Assembly: GCF_001687365.1 (NCBI RefSeq)
Contig: NZ_LGLV01000005.1
Span: forward strand, 186,001 to 250,000
Direction: 5' to 3'
DNA: 64,000 bases
DNA from: Pararhizobium polonicum
Lineage (GTDB): Bacteria; Pseudomonadota; Alphaproteobacteria; Rhizobiales; Rhizobiaceae
Position numbers and translations under genes: made by a program. Positions 8,983-16,760 of this stretch are shown piece by piece (positions within the stretch are counted from its first letter, which is position 1; each line of letters begins with the position of its first letter). The notes beneath the pieces are model-generated. The model did no database searches. It was not told the origin of the DNA and saw only the letters and a program-made list of their open reading frames with translations.

Positions 8983-9176
8983 GGAAGCGTTTAGAGCATG
9001 TCCGGATGAAGCGGACCGCAAAAGCGGGCTCAAGTTCATTTGAAAAGACGGCGCCGCGCACGATATGCGTCAGGCAGCCTCCGATCGGATGCTCCGGCAG
9101 GATACGGAACCGCAAACGATACATCCGCTCGAGACTTTGAAGGTCCGCGCGGTGACCAGATCAAGGAATAAGTGGC

Positions 9177-9923
9177 GTGGCAGACAATATCGAAAAGAAG
9201 CAGAGCGACGGCCTTTGGGAAAACGTCAAGGTCATCATCCAGGCGCTGCTCCTGGCTGTGGTGATCCGGACCGTGTTCTTCCAGCCCTTCACCATTCCGT
9301 CGGGCTCGATGATGCCGACGCTGCTGGTCGGCGACTACATCTTCGTCAACAAGTTCGCCTACGGTTATTCGAAATACTCGCTGCCGTTTTCGCCGGACCT
9401 GTTCAGCGGCCGCATCTTTGCCAGCGAGCCCAAGCGTGGCGATGTCGTGGTGTTCCGCTTCCCGCCGAACCCGGATATCGACTATATCAAGCGGCTGGTC
9501 GGCCTGCCGGGCGACAGGGTCCAGGTTCGCGACAGCATTCTCTACATCAACGACAAGGCCGTGCAGCGCGTGCCGGATGGCATGTTCCGCGCCGACGATC
9601 AGTATGACACCGGCGCCGATGTTCCAGTCTACCGCGAAACGCTGGATAATGGCGTCAATTTCGACACGCTCGACATCGAGCAGAATTCGCGCGGCGACAA
9701 TACCCGCGAGTTCATCGTTCCCGAAGGCCATTATTTCATGATGGGCGACAACCGCGACAACTCGGCTGACAGCCGCTTCGATGTCGGCTTCGTCCCGGCC
9801 CAGAACCTTGTCGGCCGCGCCTCGATGATCTTCTTCTCGCTCGGCCACGACACCTCGTTCGCGCAAATCTGGAAGTGGCCGGCCAACCTGCGTTACGACC
9901 GTCTTTTCAAGAGCGTCGAATGA
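9177..9923 (+). CDS. lepB: Signal peptidase I
   Basis: The 248-residue enzyme begins at a GTG preceded by AAGGA. A single N-terminal membrane segment (about residues 16-36) leads directly to the catalytic serine, Ser44 in PSGSMMPTLLVGD. The general-base lysine is Lys105 in DYIKRLVGLPGD. The C-terminal motif MGDNRDNSADSR is also present. It cleaves signal peptides from Sec and Tat substrates at the outer face of the inner membrane. The stop overlaps the rnc start (ATGA), so the two are coupled. There is one membrane segment rather than the two of E. coli LepB, normal for alphaproteobacteria. Confidence 0.96.
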   Translation: MADNIEKKQSDGLWENVKVIIQALLLAVVIRTVFFQPFTIPSGSMMPTLLVGDYIFVNKFAYGYSKYSLPFSPDLFSGRIFASEPKRGDVVVFRFPPNPDIDYIKRLVGLPGDRVQVRDSILYINDKAVQRVPDGMFRADDQYDTGADVPVYRETLDNGVNFDTLDIEQNSRGDNTREFIVPEGHYFMMGDNRDNSADSRFDVGFVPAQNLVGRASMIFFSLGHDTSFAQIWKWPANLRYDRLFKSVE

Positions 9924-10636
9924 GCAAGGGCCGTTCGCTGAACACGGAGGACCGGGAGCGGCTTGAGGCGGCGATCGGTTACAGCTTCGTCCAGAAGGAA
10001 CGGCTCGACCGGGCGCTGACGCATGCCAGCGCCCGCAATGCCAGAGGTTCCAATTATGAGCGGCTGGAGTTTCTGGGCGACCGGGTGCTCGGGCTCTGCG
10101 TTGCCGAACTGCTGTTCCAGACCTTCAAGGATGCCGACGAGGGCGAGCTGTCGGTTCGCCTGAACCAGCTTGTCAGTGCCGACAGCTGCGCGCTCGTTGC
10201 CGATACGCTGTCGCTGCATCTGTTCATCCGCACCGGCGCCGACGTAAAGAAGCTCACCGGAAAATCGATGCTCAATGTGCGCGCCGATGTGGTAGAGTCG
10301 TTGATTGCCGCGATCTATCTCGATGGCGGGCTGGAGGCGGCGCGTGGATTCATCCAGCGTCACTGGGCAGCGCGGGCAAGCCGTGTCGACGGTGCGCGGC
10401 GCGACGCCAAGACCGAATTGCAGGAATGGGCACACGCCAGGTTCGGGGCGACGCCAAACTACCGGATCGACGATCGCTCCGGCCCGGACCATGATCCGCG
10501 CTTCACGGTGACGGTCGAGATCCCGGGCATTGCGCCGGAAACGGGCATCGACCGGTCCAAGCGTGCCGCCGAGCAGGTGGCCGCCACGAAAATTCTGGAG
10601 CGCGAAGGCGTCTGGAAGAAAGCGACGACGGCCTGA
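9920..10636 (+). CDS. rnc: Ribonuclease III
   Basis: The 238-residue protein has the RNase III signature ERLEFLGDRVL (Glu47 to Leu57) with catalytic acidic residues, followed by a C-terminal double-stranded-RNA-binding domain (about 165-235, including KTELQEWAHAR and AAEQVAATKILE). It processes rRNA precursors and structured mRNAs. The frame is open further upstream, but the ATG at 9920 overlaps the lepB stop by four bases and gives the family N-terminus. A strong hairpin straddles its own stop codon. Confidence 0.96.
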   Translation: MSKGRSLNTEDRERLEAAIGYSFVQKERLDRALTHASARNARGSNYERLEFLGDRVLGLCVAELLFQTFKDADEGELSVRLNQLVSADSCALVADTLSLHLFIRTGADVKKLTGKSMLNVRADVVESLIAAIYLDGGLEAARGFIQRHWAARASRVDGARRDAKTELQEWAHARFGATPNYRIDDRSGPDHDPRFTVTVEIPGIAPETGIDRSKRAAEQVAATKILEREGVWKKATTA

Positions 10637-10672
10637 TCTGTCCGGAGGCAGTTTCCTCCCGAAAGATCAGGC
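10631..10672 (+). other. Long hairpin straddling the rnc stop codon
   Basis: GCCTGATCT (10631-10639) pairs with AGATCAGGC (10664-10672), enclosing GGAGG/CCTCC. The hairpin contains the rnc stop and is followed by AATCCTTTT. It could be a leaky terminator, or an RNase III processing site between rnc and era. Confidence 0.6.
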
Positions 10673-10745
10673 AATCCTTTGACAGACAATGCGATCTCGC
10701 GCGCCTGACCGGCGCCCGGCCGCCCAATCGGAAATTACGGATATT

Positions 10746-11678
10746 ATGAGCGAAACAGAATCAACCGCAGCAGAAACCGAAAAAGGCCCGACCCGGTCCG
10801 GTTTCGTCGCCCTGATCGGCGCTACCAATGCCGGCAAGTCGACGCTGGTCAACAAGCTGGTCGGCGCCAAGGTGTCGATCGTCAGCCACAAGGTGCAGAC
10901 GACGCGCGCCATCGTGCGTGGCATTGCCATCCACAACAATGCGCAGATCGTTTTCATGGACACGCCCGGCATCTTCAAGCCGCGCCGTCGCCTCGACCGC
11001 GCCATGGTGACGACCGCCTGGGGCGGCGCCAAGGATGCCGACGCGATCATGATGCTGATCGACAGCGAGCGCGGCCTGAAGGGCGATGCCGAGACCATTC
11101 TCGAAGGCTTGAAGCATGTCGAACAGCCGAAGATGCTGGTTCTCAACAAGATCGATCAGGTCGAGCGCGAAGATCTTCTGAAGCTGGCGACCGCCGCCAA
11201 CGAATTCGTCGATTTCGAGCGCACCTTCATGATCTCGGCGCTGACCGGCTCCGGCTGCGACGACGTGCTCGACTATCTCGCCATGAAGCTGCCGGAAGGT
11301 CCCTGGTATTACCCGGAGGACCAGATTTCCGATCTGCCGATGCGCCAGCTTGCCGCTGAAATCACCCGCGAAAAGCTGTTCCTGCGCCTGCATCAGGAAC
11401 TGCCCTATTCGTCGCATGTCGAGACGGAGAAGTGGGAAGAGCGCAAGGACGGCTCGGTGCGCATCGAACAGGTCATCTATGTCGAGCGCGACAGCCAGAA
11501 GAAGATCGCGCTCGGCAAGAACGGCGATGCGATCAAGGCGATCTCCATGGCGTCGCGCAAGGAGCTGTCAGAAATCCTCGAACAGCCGGTGCACCTGTTC
11601 CTGTTCGTCAAGGTGCGCGAAAACTGGGGCGACGACCCCGAGCGTTTCCGCGAAATGGGCCTGGAATTCCCGAAGTAA
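10746..11678 (+). CDS. era: GTPase Era
   Basis: The 310-residue protein has the GTPase motifs: G1 GATNAGKST at 25-33, G3 DTPG at 72-75 and G4 NKID at 134-137. A C-terminal KH domain (about 225-305, with KIALGKNGDAIKAI) binds the 3' end of 16S rRNA. Era is needed for 30S ribosome maturation. I chose the ATG at 10746 (MSETES); an in-frame ATG at 10689 would add 19 arginine-rich residues foreign to the family. It follows rnc in the usual order. Its normal rhizobial partner recO is not next door but lies at 37.1 kb. Confidence 0.96.
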   Translation: MSETESTAAETEKGPTRSGFVALIGATNAGKSTLVNKLVGAKVSIVSHKVQTTRAIVRGIAIHNNAQIVFMDTPGIFKPRRRLDRAMVTTAWGGAKDADAIMMLIDSERGLKGDAETILEGLKHVEQPKMLVLNKIDQVEREDLLKLATAANEFVDFERTFMISALTGSGCDDVLDYLAMKLPEGPWYYPEDQISDLPMRQLAAEITREKLFLRLHQELPYSSHVETEKWEERKDGSVRIEQVIYVERDSQKKIALGKNGDAIKAISMASRKELSEILEQPVHLFLFVKVRENWGDDPERFREMGLEFPK

Positions 11679-11682
11679 GTGG

Positions 11683-11709
11683 AAGGCGCTGGAAACGGCG
11701 CCTTTTCTC
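11683..11709 (+). terminator. Intrinsic terminator downstream of era
   Basis: AAGGCGC (11683-11689) pairs with GCGCCTT (11698-11704) and is followed by TTCTCT, starting four bases after the era stop. It closes the acpS-era unit before the convergent ars operon. Confidence 0.7.
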
Positions 11710-11713
11710 TATC

Positions 11714-12439
11714 TCATAGGCTCTTCAGGTTGACGCGCTGTTCGAGCTTTTCAGCCTCTTCCTTGCGCTCGCTATAGCGGTCGGTGAGAGTGCCGGAGAC
11801 ATCGCGCGTGATCAGCGTGAACTTGACCAGTTCCTCCGTCACATCAACCACCCGGTCGTAATAGGCGGACGGCTTCATCCGGCCGTCCGCGTCGAATTCC
11901 TGATAGGCCTTGGCGACGGAGGACTGGTTGGGAATGGTGATCATCCGCATCCAGCGGCCGAGGATGCGCATCTGGTTAAGGGCGTTGAAGCTCTGCGAGC
12001 CGCCGCAGACCTGCATGACCGCCAGCGTCCGCCCTTGCGTCGGGCGCACCGACCCGACCGACAGCGGGATCCAGTCGATCTGCGCCTTCATGATACCGCT
12101 CATGGCGCCGTGCCGCTCCGGGCTGACCCAGACCTGGCCTTCCGACCATAAGGACAGGTCGCGCAGTTCCTGGACCTTCGGATGGCTGGCCGGCACCGCG
12201 TCGGGCAGGGGCAGGCCGTCCGGATTGAAAAACTTCACCTCCGCGCCGAAATGCGTCAGCAGACGGCCCGCTTCCTCGGCAAGCAGGCGGCTGTAGGATA
12301 CGGTCCGGAGCGAGCCGTAGAGGATGAGAATGCGCGGCGGGTGGCTGGAGAACGGCGCACGCAATGCGTCCATGTCCGGCTGCCGCAGATGGGTAAGGCT
12401 GGCTGCGGGCAAATCAGACAAGACGGTTGCCCTTTTCAT
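11714..12439 (-). CDS. arsH: ArsH-type NADPH flavoprotein
   Basis: The 241-residue protein carries the flavodoxin-like FMN motif [17 protein letters not shown] and the ArsH-specific [18 protein letters not shown] and [22 protein letters not shown] blocks. ArsH proteins are NADPH-dependent flavoproteins that oxidise trivalent organoarsenicals and protect against arsenicals. It is the last gene of the arsR-aqpS-arsC-arsH operon. I placed the start at 12439 (MKRAT), overlapping arsC by 26 bases; an upstream start at 12469 is also open. No key residue appears lost. Confidence 0.93.
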   Translation of the reverse strand: MKRATVLSDLPAASLTHLRQPDMDALRAPFSSHPPRILILYGSLRTVSYSRLLAEEAGRLLTHFGAEVKFFNPDGLPLPDAVPASHPKVQELRDLSLWSEGQVWVSPERHGAMSGIMKAQIDWIPLSVGSVRPTQGRTLAVMQVCGGSQSFNALNQMRILGRWMRMITIPNQSSVAKAYQEFDADGRMKPSAYYDRVVDVTEELVKFTLITRDVSGTLTDRYSERKEEAEKLEQRVNLKSL

Positions 12440-12836
12440 CAAGCACCTGTTCGCCGTCTTCCTTGGCAAAGGCGCTCTTGTGCGTCTGCGGCAGGATATC
12501 GAGCACCACCTCGGAGGGACGGCACAGCCGTGTGCCCAACGGCGTGATGACGAAGGGCCGATTGATCAGGATGGGGTGCGCCAGCATCGCGTCCAGAAGC
12601 TGGCCGTCACTGAGCGCGGGATCGCCAAGGCCGAGTGCGTCGAAGGGCGTGCCTTTCTCGCGGATCGCCTCGCGGATGCTGAGGCCCGCATCTGCGATCA
12701 TCGCCTTGAGTTCGTCGCGGCTCGGCGGGTTTTGCAGATAGTCGATCACGGTTGGCTCGATCCCGGCATTGCGGATCATCGCCAGGGTGTTGCGGGACGT
12801 GCCGCAGTCGGGATTGTGGTAGATGGTGACGGTCAT
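12414..12836 (-). CDS. arsC: Arsenate reductase (glutaredoxin-linked type)
   Basis: The 140-residue protein matches the plasmid R773-type Ars[12 protein letters not shown] holds the nucleophile Cys11, and [11 protein letters not shown] plus GTRLCRPSE form the downstream substrate-binding region. It reduces arsenate to arsenite using glutathione and glutaredoxin. Its start overlaps the aqpS stop by four bases, and arsH overlaps its end. In this operon type the product arsenite leaves through the AqpS channel instead of an ArsB pump, since no arsB or acr3 is present. Confidence 0.95.
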   Translation of the reverse strand: MTVTIYHNPDCGTSRNTLAMIRNAGIEPTVIDYLQNPPSRDELKAMIADAGLSIREAIREKGTPFDALGLGDPALSDGQLLDAMLAHPILINRPFVITPLGTRLCRPSEVVLDILPQTHKSAFAKEDGEQVLDEKGNRLV

Positions 12837-13552
12837 GATGGGTCTCGCAGGTCAACGTTGGTGGAGGGCTGCCGCAGCAGCCAGCTCATCAGGGCAAACG
12901 CACACAGCGCGCCCAGAAATTCGGCGATGACGAAGCCTGGCAGGTCGAGCGGCCGGATGCCGGAGAAAGTATTGGTCAGCGATCTCGCCAGCGCCACGGC
13001 GGGGTTGGCAAAGGACGTCGACGCGGTAAACCAGTAGGCGGCGGTGATGTAGAGCCCGACCAGCCATGCGACGGACCTCTGTTCGAAACGGATGCCGGCG
13101 AGGATCGTGGCAACGAGGCCAAAGGTTGCCACCCACTCGGAAAACCATTGCGCACCGCCGGTTCGGACCTTCAGCGACGCCTCGATGATCGGGAGATCGA
13201 ACATCAGGTGCGCCGCTACCGTTCCGGCAATGCCGCCGACAATCTGTGCCGCGACATAGAACCCGAAGTCGCGCCACGGCAGATCGCCCTTCAGGACGAA
13301 AATCAGCGATACGGCCGGATTGAGATGCGCGCCGGAGATCGGTCCGAAAAGGGTGATGAGCACCACCAGTATGGCGCCGGTCGCAAGCGTATTGCCAAGC
13401 AGCGCCAGCGCCGCATCGTTCGTCAGCGTATCGGCCATGATGCCGGAGCCAACCACCGTTGCAACCAGCAGGCCGGTTCCAAGCGCCTCGGCGACGATCC
13501 GCCGTCGCAACTGGATGTCTGGAGAACGCCGCTGTTCCACACCGTCAGACAT
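12833..13552 (-). CDS. aqpS: Aquaglyceroporin AqpS (arsenite channel)
   Basis: The 239-residue MIP-family protein has six membrane segments and the two half-helix NPA motifs: HLNPAVS in the first half and FANPAVALARSLTNTFSGI in the second. Its place between arsR and arsC matches the characterised Sinorhizobium meliloti arsenic operon, where AqpS lets arsenite formed by ArsC flow out down its gradient. It overlaps arsR by 8 bases and arsC by 4. A general glycerol or water channel is possible by sequence, but context favours arsenite. Confidence 0.92.
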   Translation of the reverse strand: MSDGVEQRRSPDIQLRRRIVAEALGTGLLVATVVGSGIMADTLTNDAALALLGNTLATGAILVVLITLFGPISGAHLNPAVSLIFVLKGDLPWRDFGFYVAAQIVGGIAGTVAAHLMFDLPIIEASLKVRTGGAQWFSEWVATFGLVATILAGIRFEQRSVAWLVGLYITAAYWFTASTSFANPAVALARSLTNTFSGIRPLDLPGFVIAEFLGALCAFALMSWLLRQPSTNVDLRDPS

Positions 13553-13901
13553 GGGTCTTTTCCCGTGGCGGGCAGCAGGGGACGAGGTCTGCGATCAACG
13601 GCGCGCACAGATCGGGATGGCCGGCGCAGCAGTCTTTCAGAAGGAACGTCACGACATCGCGCAGGCTGTCGAGGCTGGCGCGGTAGACGATGGAACGGCT
13701 CTGCCGCTCGGCGGTGATCAGGCCGGCCCGTTGCAGCGTCGCCAGATGTGTCGACATGGTGTTGTGCGGAATGCCGAGCAGCCGGGCGATTTCACCGGCG
13801 GGCAATCCATCGGGCTCGTGGGTGACGAGCAGCCGGAAGGCATCCAGGCGCGTGGTCTGGGCGAGGGCTGCAAGAGCGGTGACGGTGGTCGTATTGTCCA
13901 T
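13545..13901 (-). CDS. arsR: ArsR-family arsenic-responsive repressor
   Basis: The 118-residue winged-helix protein has the ArsR HTH region (LPAGEIARLLGIPHNTMSTHLATLQRAGLI). A cysteine-rich C-terminus (KDCCAGHPDLC and VPCCPP) can bind As(III). It should repress its own operon until arsenite binds. The predicted promoter puts transcription start at or next to the ATG, so the mRNA may be leaderless. A palindrome covers the -10 box. The cysteine arrangement at the C-terminal end differs from that in classic E. coli ArsR, where the cysteines are in the DNA-binding helix. Confidence 0.93.
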   Translation of the reverse strand: MDNTTTVTALAALAQTTRLDAFRLLVTHEPDGLPAGEIARLLGIPHNTMSTHLATLQRAGLITAERQSRSIVYRASLDSLRDVVTFLLKDCCAGHPDLCAPLIADLVPCCPPREKTHV

Positions 13902-13937
13902 ATGTCGAGAATTATCGACATAATATCATCCCGTCAA
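13901..13937 (-). promoter_or_regulatory. ars promoter with overlapping ArsR operator
   Basis: On the minus strand, TTGACG (plus 13932-13937) and TAATTC (plus 13909-13914) are 17 bp apart. The inverted repeat TATGTCGA-N6-TCGACATA spans 13901-13922, covers the -10 box and touches the arsR start codon, a natural steric-block operator. Confidence 0.6.
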
Positions 13938-14081
13938 GACGGGGCTGCCTCCGCCGGTTGGCGGTACCAATCATCGAACAGTCTGTTGAAGAGGCGGCGG
14001 CTTGCCGTCTGCGCGCGCGCGTGAGATTCCAGAGCGGCATGAAGCGTCCGGAACATCCGGGCCCGGACAAGGACAGTGACG

Positions 14082-15080
14082 ATGCCGCAGCTGGTCGATG
14101 GGAAGTGGGAAAAGGGCGAGGTTGCCGCCAGCGAGATGAAGAACGGCGCCTTTCATCGCGAACCGACGAGCTTCCGCAGCTGGATCACGGCCGATGGATC
14201 ACCGGGACCGGACGGGCAGGCAGCATGTCCCGCCGAGGCCGGCCGCTATCAGCTGTTTGTCGCCTTCATCTGCCCCTGGGCCTCGCGCACGTTGATGATG
14301 CGCAATCTGAAGGGCCTGCAGGATATCATCTCCGTATCCATTGCCGAGCCGGAACTGGGCGAAAACGGTTGGACCTATGCCGAGCCGCAGGATGCCGGTT
14401 CACGCACCGGCAAGATCCGCTATCAGCATGAACTCTACACGGCATCCGATCCGCATTATACCGGCAAGGTCTCCGTCCCCGTACTATGGGACCGCAAGGA
14501 GGGCCGGATCGTCAACAACGAATCCGCCGATATCATCCGCATCCTCAACACGGCCTTTAATCATCTGACGGGCGATACGCAGGATTTCTATCCGCAAAGC
14601 CTGCGTCCGGTCATCGATCGCTGGAACGCACCGATCTACGACAGGGTCAACAACGGTGTTTACCGGGCCGGCTTTGCCAGGACGCAAGGCGCCTACGAGG
14701 AGGCCGTCACCAGCCTTTTCGGCATGCTGGACACGCTCGAAACGCATCTGTCGCAGAACCGCTATATCGCCGGAACCCACCTGACGGAGGCAGACATCCG
14801 CCTGTTCGTCACGCTGATCCGTTTCGATGCCGCCTATCACGGCGCTTTCAAGTGCAATCTGCGGCGGCTGGAGGATTATCCCAACCTGTCGAACTATCTG
14901 CGCGAAATCTACCAGTGGCCGGGTATTCGCGAAACGGCGCGGATCGATCATATCAAGCGCGGTTACTATTCGATCGCTCATATCAACCCGACCGGAATTG
15001 TTCCGCTCGGCCCTGTACTCGACCTTGACCGTCCGCATGACCGCCGCCGTCTTGCGGGAGAGGGCGTGGTTACTCTCTGA
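14082..15080 (+). CDS. Glutathionyl-hydroquinone reductase (Xi-class GST, YqjG/ECM4 type)
   Basis: The 332-residue protein has the active-site CPWA motif (64-67) within FICPWASRT, the hallmark of Xi-class enzymes, and the family C-terminal block with DIRLFVTLIRFDAAYHGAFKCN and the conserved tyrosine-rich GYYSI region. These cytosolic enzymes remove glutathione from glutathionyl-hydroquinones formed during quinone detoxification. AAGGA lies eight bases before the ATG at 14082; a GTG two codons earlier is too close to it. It stands alone, divergent from the ars operon. Confidence 0.93.
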   Translation: MPQLVDGKWEKGEVAASEMKNGAFHREPTSFRSWITADGSPGPDGQAACPAEAGRYQLFVAFICPWASRTLMMRNLKGLQDIISVSIAEPELGENGWTYAEPQDAGSRTGKIRYQHELYTASDPHYTGKVSVPVLWDRKEGRIVNNESADIIRILNTAFNHLTGDTQDFYPQSLRPVIDRWNAPIYDRVNNGVYRAGFARTQGAYEEAVTSLFGMLDTLETHLSQNRYIAGTHLTEADIRLFVTLIRFDAAYHGAFKCNLRRLEDYPNLSNYLREIYQWPGIRETARIDHIKRGYYSIAHINPTGIVPLGPVLDLDRPHDRRRLAGEGVVTL

Positions 15081-15381
15081 TACCCGGGATTTGCTAAGTA
15101 AATAAATCTTTGAGGGCCCCGCAAAGCCATTGCGGATTGGCGAAACGGCGCTAGTTTAACGGGTGTTCTGATGGATAGAGCTCCCGGATAGGGGCGCCCA
15201 GACGATCTGCCCGGCAGCCGGATGGCAACCGCTCTAGCGAATTGCCCACATCCCGTCTTCCCGGACGACGCCGACGGCGCTCCAGCTGCGGTTCTCCTCG
15301 TTTCCTGACGTCCGGCAAAGCCAAGGCCGGCGGCACGTGACCATTCACCAGAATGCTGTGCATCTGTGGTCGAGGTCCGGA
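15081..15381. other. Intergenic region before the cfa-like gene
   Basis: About 300 bp. A small hairpin CCGCAA/TTGCGG lies at 15119-15135 shortly after the reductase stop, with no T-run. The rest shows no gene, repeat or clear promoter to me. Confidence 0.4.
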
Positions 15382-16638
15382 ATGAACACGACATTTCTGA
15401 AAATGCTCCGCCGGCTGGTTCAAAAAGGCAATCTGACACTCATCCTCTCATCTGGAGAAAGAGCCATTCTCGGCGACGGGTCCGGCGTTCCGGTGACCGT
15501 GCGGACGCTGGATGAGGAAGCTGAAAAGGCCATTCTGCGCGATCCGGGCCTCCGGTTCGGGGAAATGTATGTCGAGGGTCGCATCGTCATCGACGACGGC
15601 AATATTTTCGACCTGTTGTCGATGGTGAAGGCCAACGGCCTGGAAAAGGCGGCAACGATCAGCAACACGGCGACGGCGCTCCTGCATGTGGCCGAGCAGC
15701 AGATCAAAAGCCGCCTGCCGGTCAACCGCAACAGGCACAATGTCGCCCACCACTACGATCTCGACGGCAAGCTGTTCGACCTGTTCCTCGATCAGGACTG
15801 GCAATATTCCTGCGCCTATTTCGATCCGCCCGGGATCGGCCTGGACGAGGCGCAGGCGGCGAAGAAACGCCATATCGCCGCCAAGCTTCTGCTGGAGCCG
15901 GGCCAGACGGTGCTCGAGGTCGGCTCCGGCTGGGGCGGCATGGGAATGTATCTGGCCGAGTCGTCCGGCGTTGATGTCACCGGCATTACGCTGAGTGAAG
16001 AACAGCTGAAGGTGTCGCGCACCCGGGCGCAAAAGCGCGGGCTTGGGGATCGCGTCCGGTTCGAGATGCAGGATTACCGGACGATGGTCGATCGCCAGTT
16101 CGACCGCATCGTTTCGGTCGGCATGTTCGAGCATGTCGGCATGGCGAACTATGGTCATTTCTTCACCAAGATGGCAGGCCTCTTGGCGCCCAAGGGCGTG
16201 ATGGTGCTGCATTCGATCGGCCAGGCGGAAAAACCCTGGGCGACCAATCCCTGGATCGAGAAATATATCTTCCCCGGCGGTTACATGCCAGCGCTGTCGG
16301 AAGTCGTCCCGGCCATCGAGAAGGCTCGGCTGGTGATCCGCGATATCGAGATATTGCCGATGCACTATGCCCATACGTTGCGGGCCTGGCGCGAACGGTT
16401 CACCGCCCGCAAGGAGGAAGCGGTCCGGCTCTATGACGAGCGGTTCTTCCGGATGTGGGAATTCTACCTGGCATCGTCGGAAACGGCCTTCCTCTATGAC
16501 AAGCTGTCGATCTTCCAGATCCAGCTGTCGCATGAGCTGGAAGCGGTACCCTATACGCGCAACTATATCGGCGAGCGGGAGGAGCGCCTGCGGCAATTCG
16601 AAAAGATCCGCCCACCGTTGGAGCCGGTGGAATTCTGA
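15382..16638 (+). CDS. Cyclopropane-fatty-acyl-phospholipid synthase family methyltransferase
   Basis: The 418-residue protein has the SAM-binding motif VLEVGSGWGG (about 177-186), the upstream HHYDLDGKLFDLFLD and YSCAYFDPP motifs, and the RIVSVGMFEHVG active-site block of the CFA synthase family. These enzymes add a methylene group from S-adenosylmethionine to unsaturated acyl chains of membrane lipids. The N-terminal lipid-binding region (first 120 residues) is present. Start set at the ATG at 15382 (MNTTFLK); the frame is open to 15337. A large hairpin follows the stop. Substrate within the family cannot be fixed from sequence. Confidence 0.9.
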   Translation: MNTTFLKMLRRLVQKGNLTLILSSGERAILGDGSGVPVTVRTLDEEAEKAILRDPGLRFGEMYVEGRIVIDDGNIFDLLSMVKANGLEKAATISNTATALLHVAEQQIKSRLPVNRNRHNVAHHYDLDGKLFDLFLDQDWQYSCAYFDPPGIGLDEAQAAKKRHIAAKLLLEPGQTVLEVGSGWGGMGMYLAESSGVDVTGITLSEEQLKVSRTRAQKRGLGDRVRFEMQDYRTMVDRQFDRIVSVGMFEHVGMANYGHFFTKMAGLLAPKGVMVLHSIGQAEKPWATNPWIEKYIFPGGYMPALSEVVPAIEKARLVIRDIEILPMHYAHTLRAWRERFTARKEEAVRLYDERFFRMWEFYLASSETAFLYDKLSIFQIQLSHELEAVPYTRNYIGEREERLRQFEKIRPPLEPVEF

Positions 16639-16645
16639 GCATCTC

Positions 16646-16687
16646 GCCAGCCACCCGGCATCCATCTGTGGACGCCCGGTGGCTGGC
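16646..16687 (+). terminator. Hairpin downstream of the cfa-like gene
   Basis: GCCAGCCACCCGGC (16646-16659) pairs with GCCCGGTGGCTGGC (16674-16687) with one mismatch around a 14-nt loop. There is no T-run, so it is termination-like at best. Confidence 0.45.
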
Positions 16688-16760
16688 GGGCGCCTTCACT
16701 TGGCCTTGAAGGCATGTACATCTATGGTCCCTGCCAAATCACAGCAAACCACGGAATGCC

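Noticed and set aside
8990-9050. Partial match to a common rhizobial intergenic repeat (TTTAGAGCATGTCCGG start)
   Set aside because: Only the first part resembles the element and the pairing half is missing, so it is not called as a repeat.
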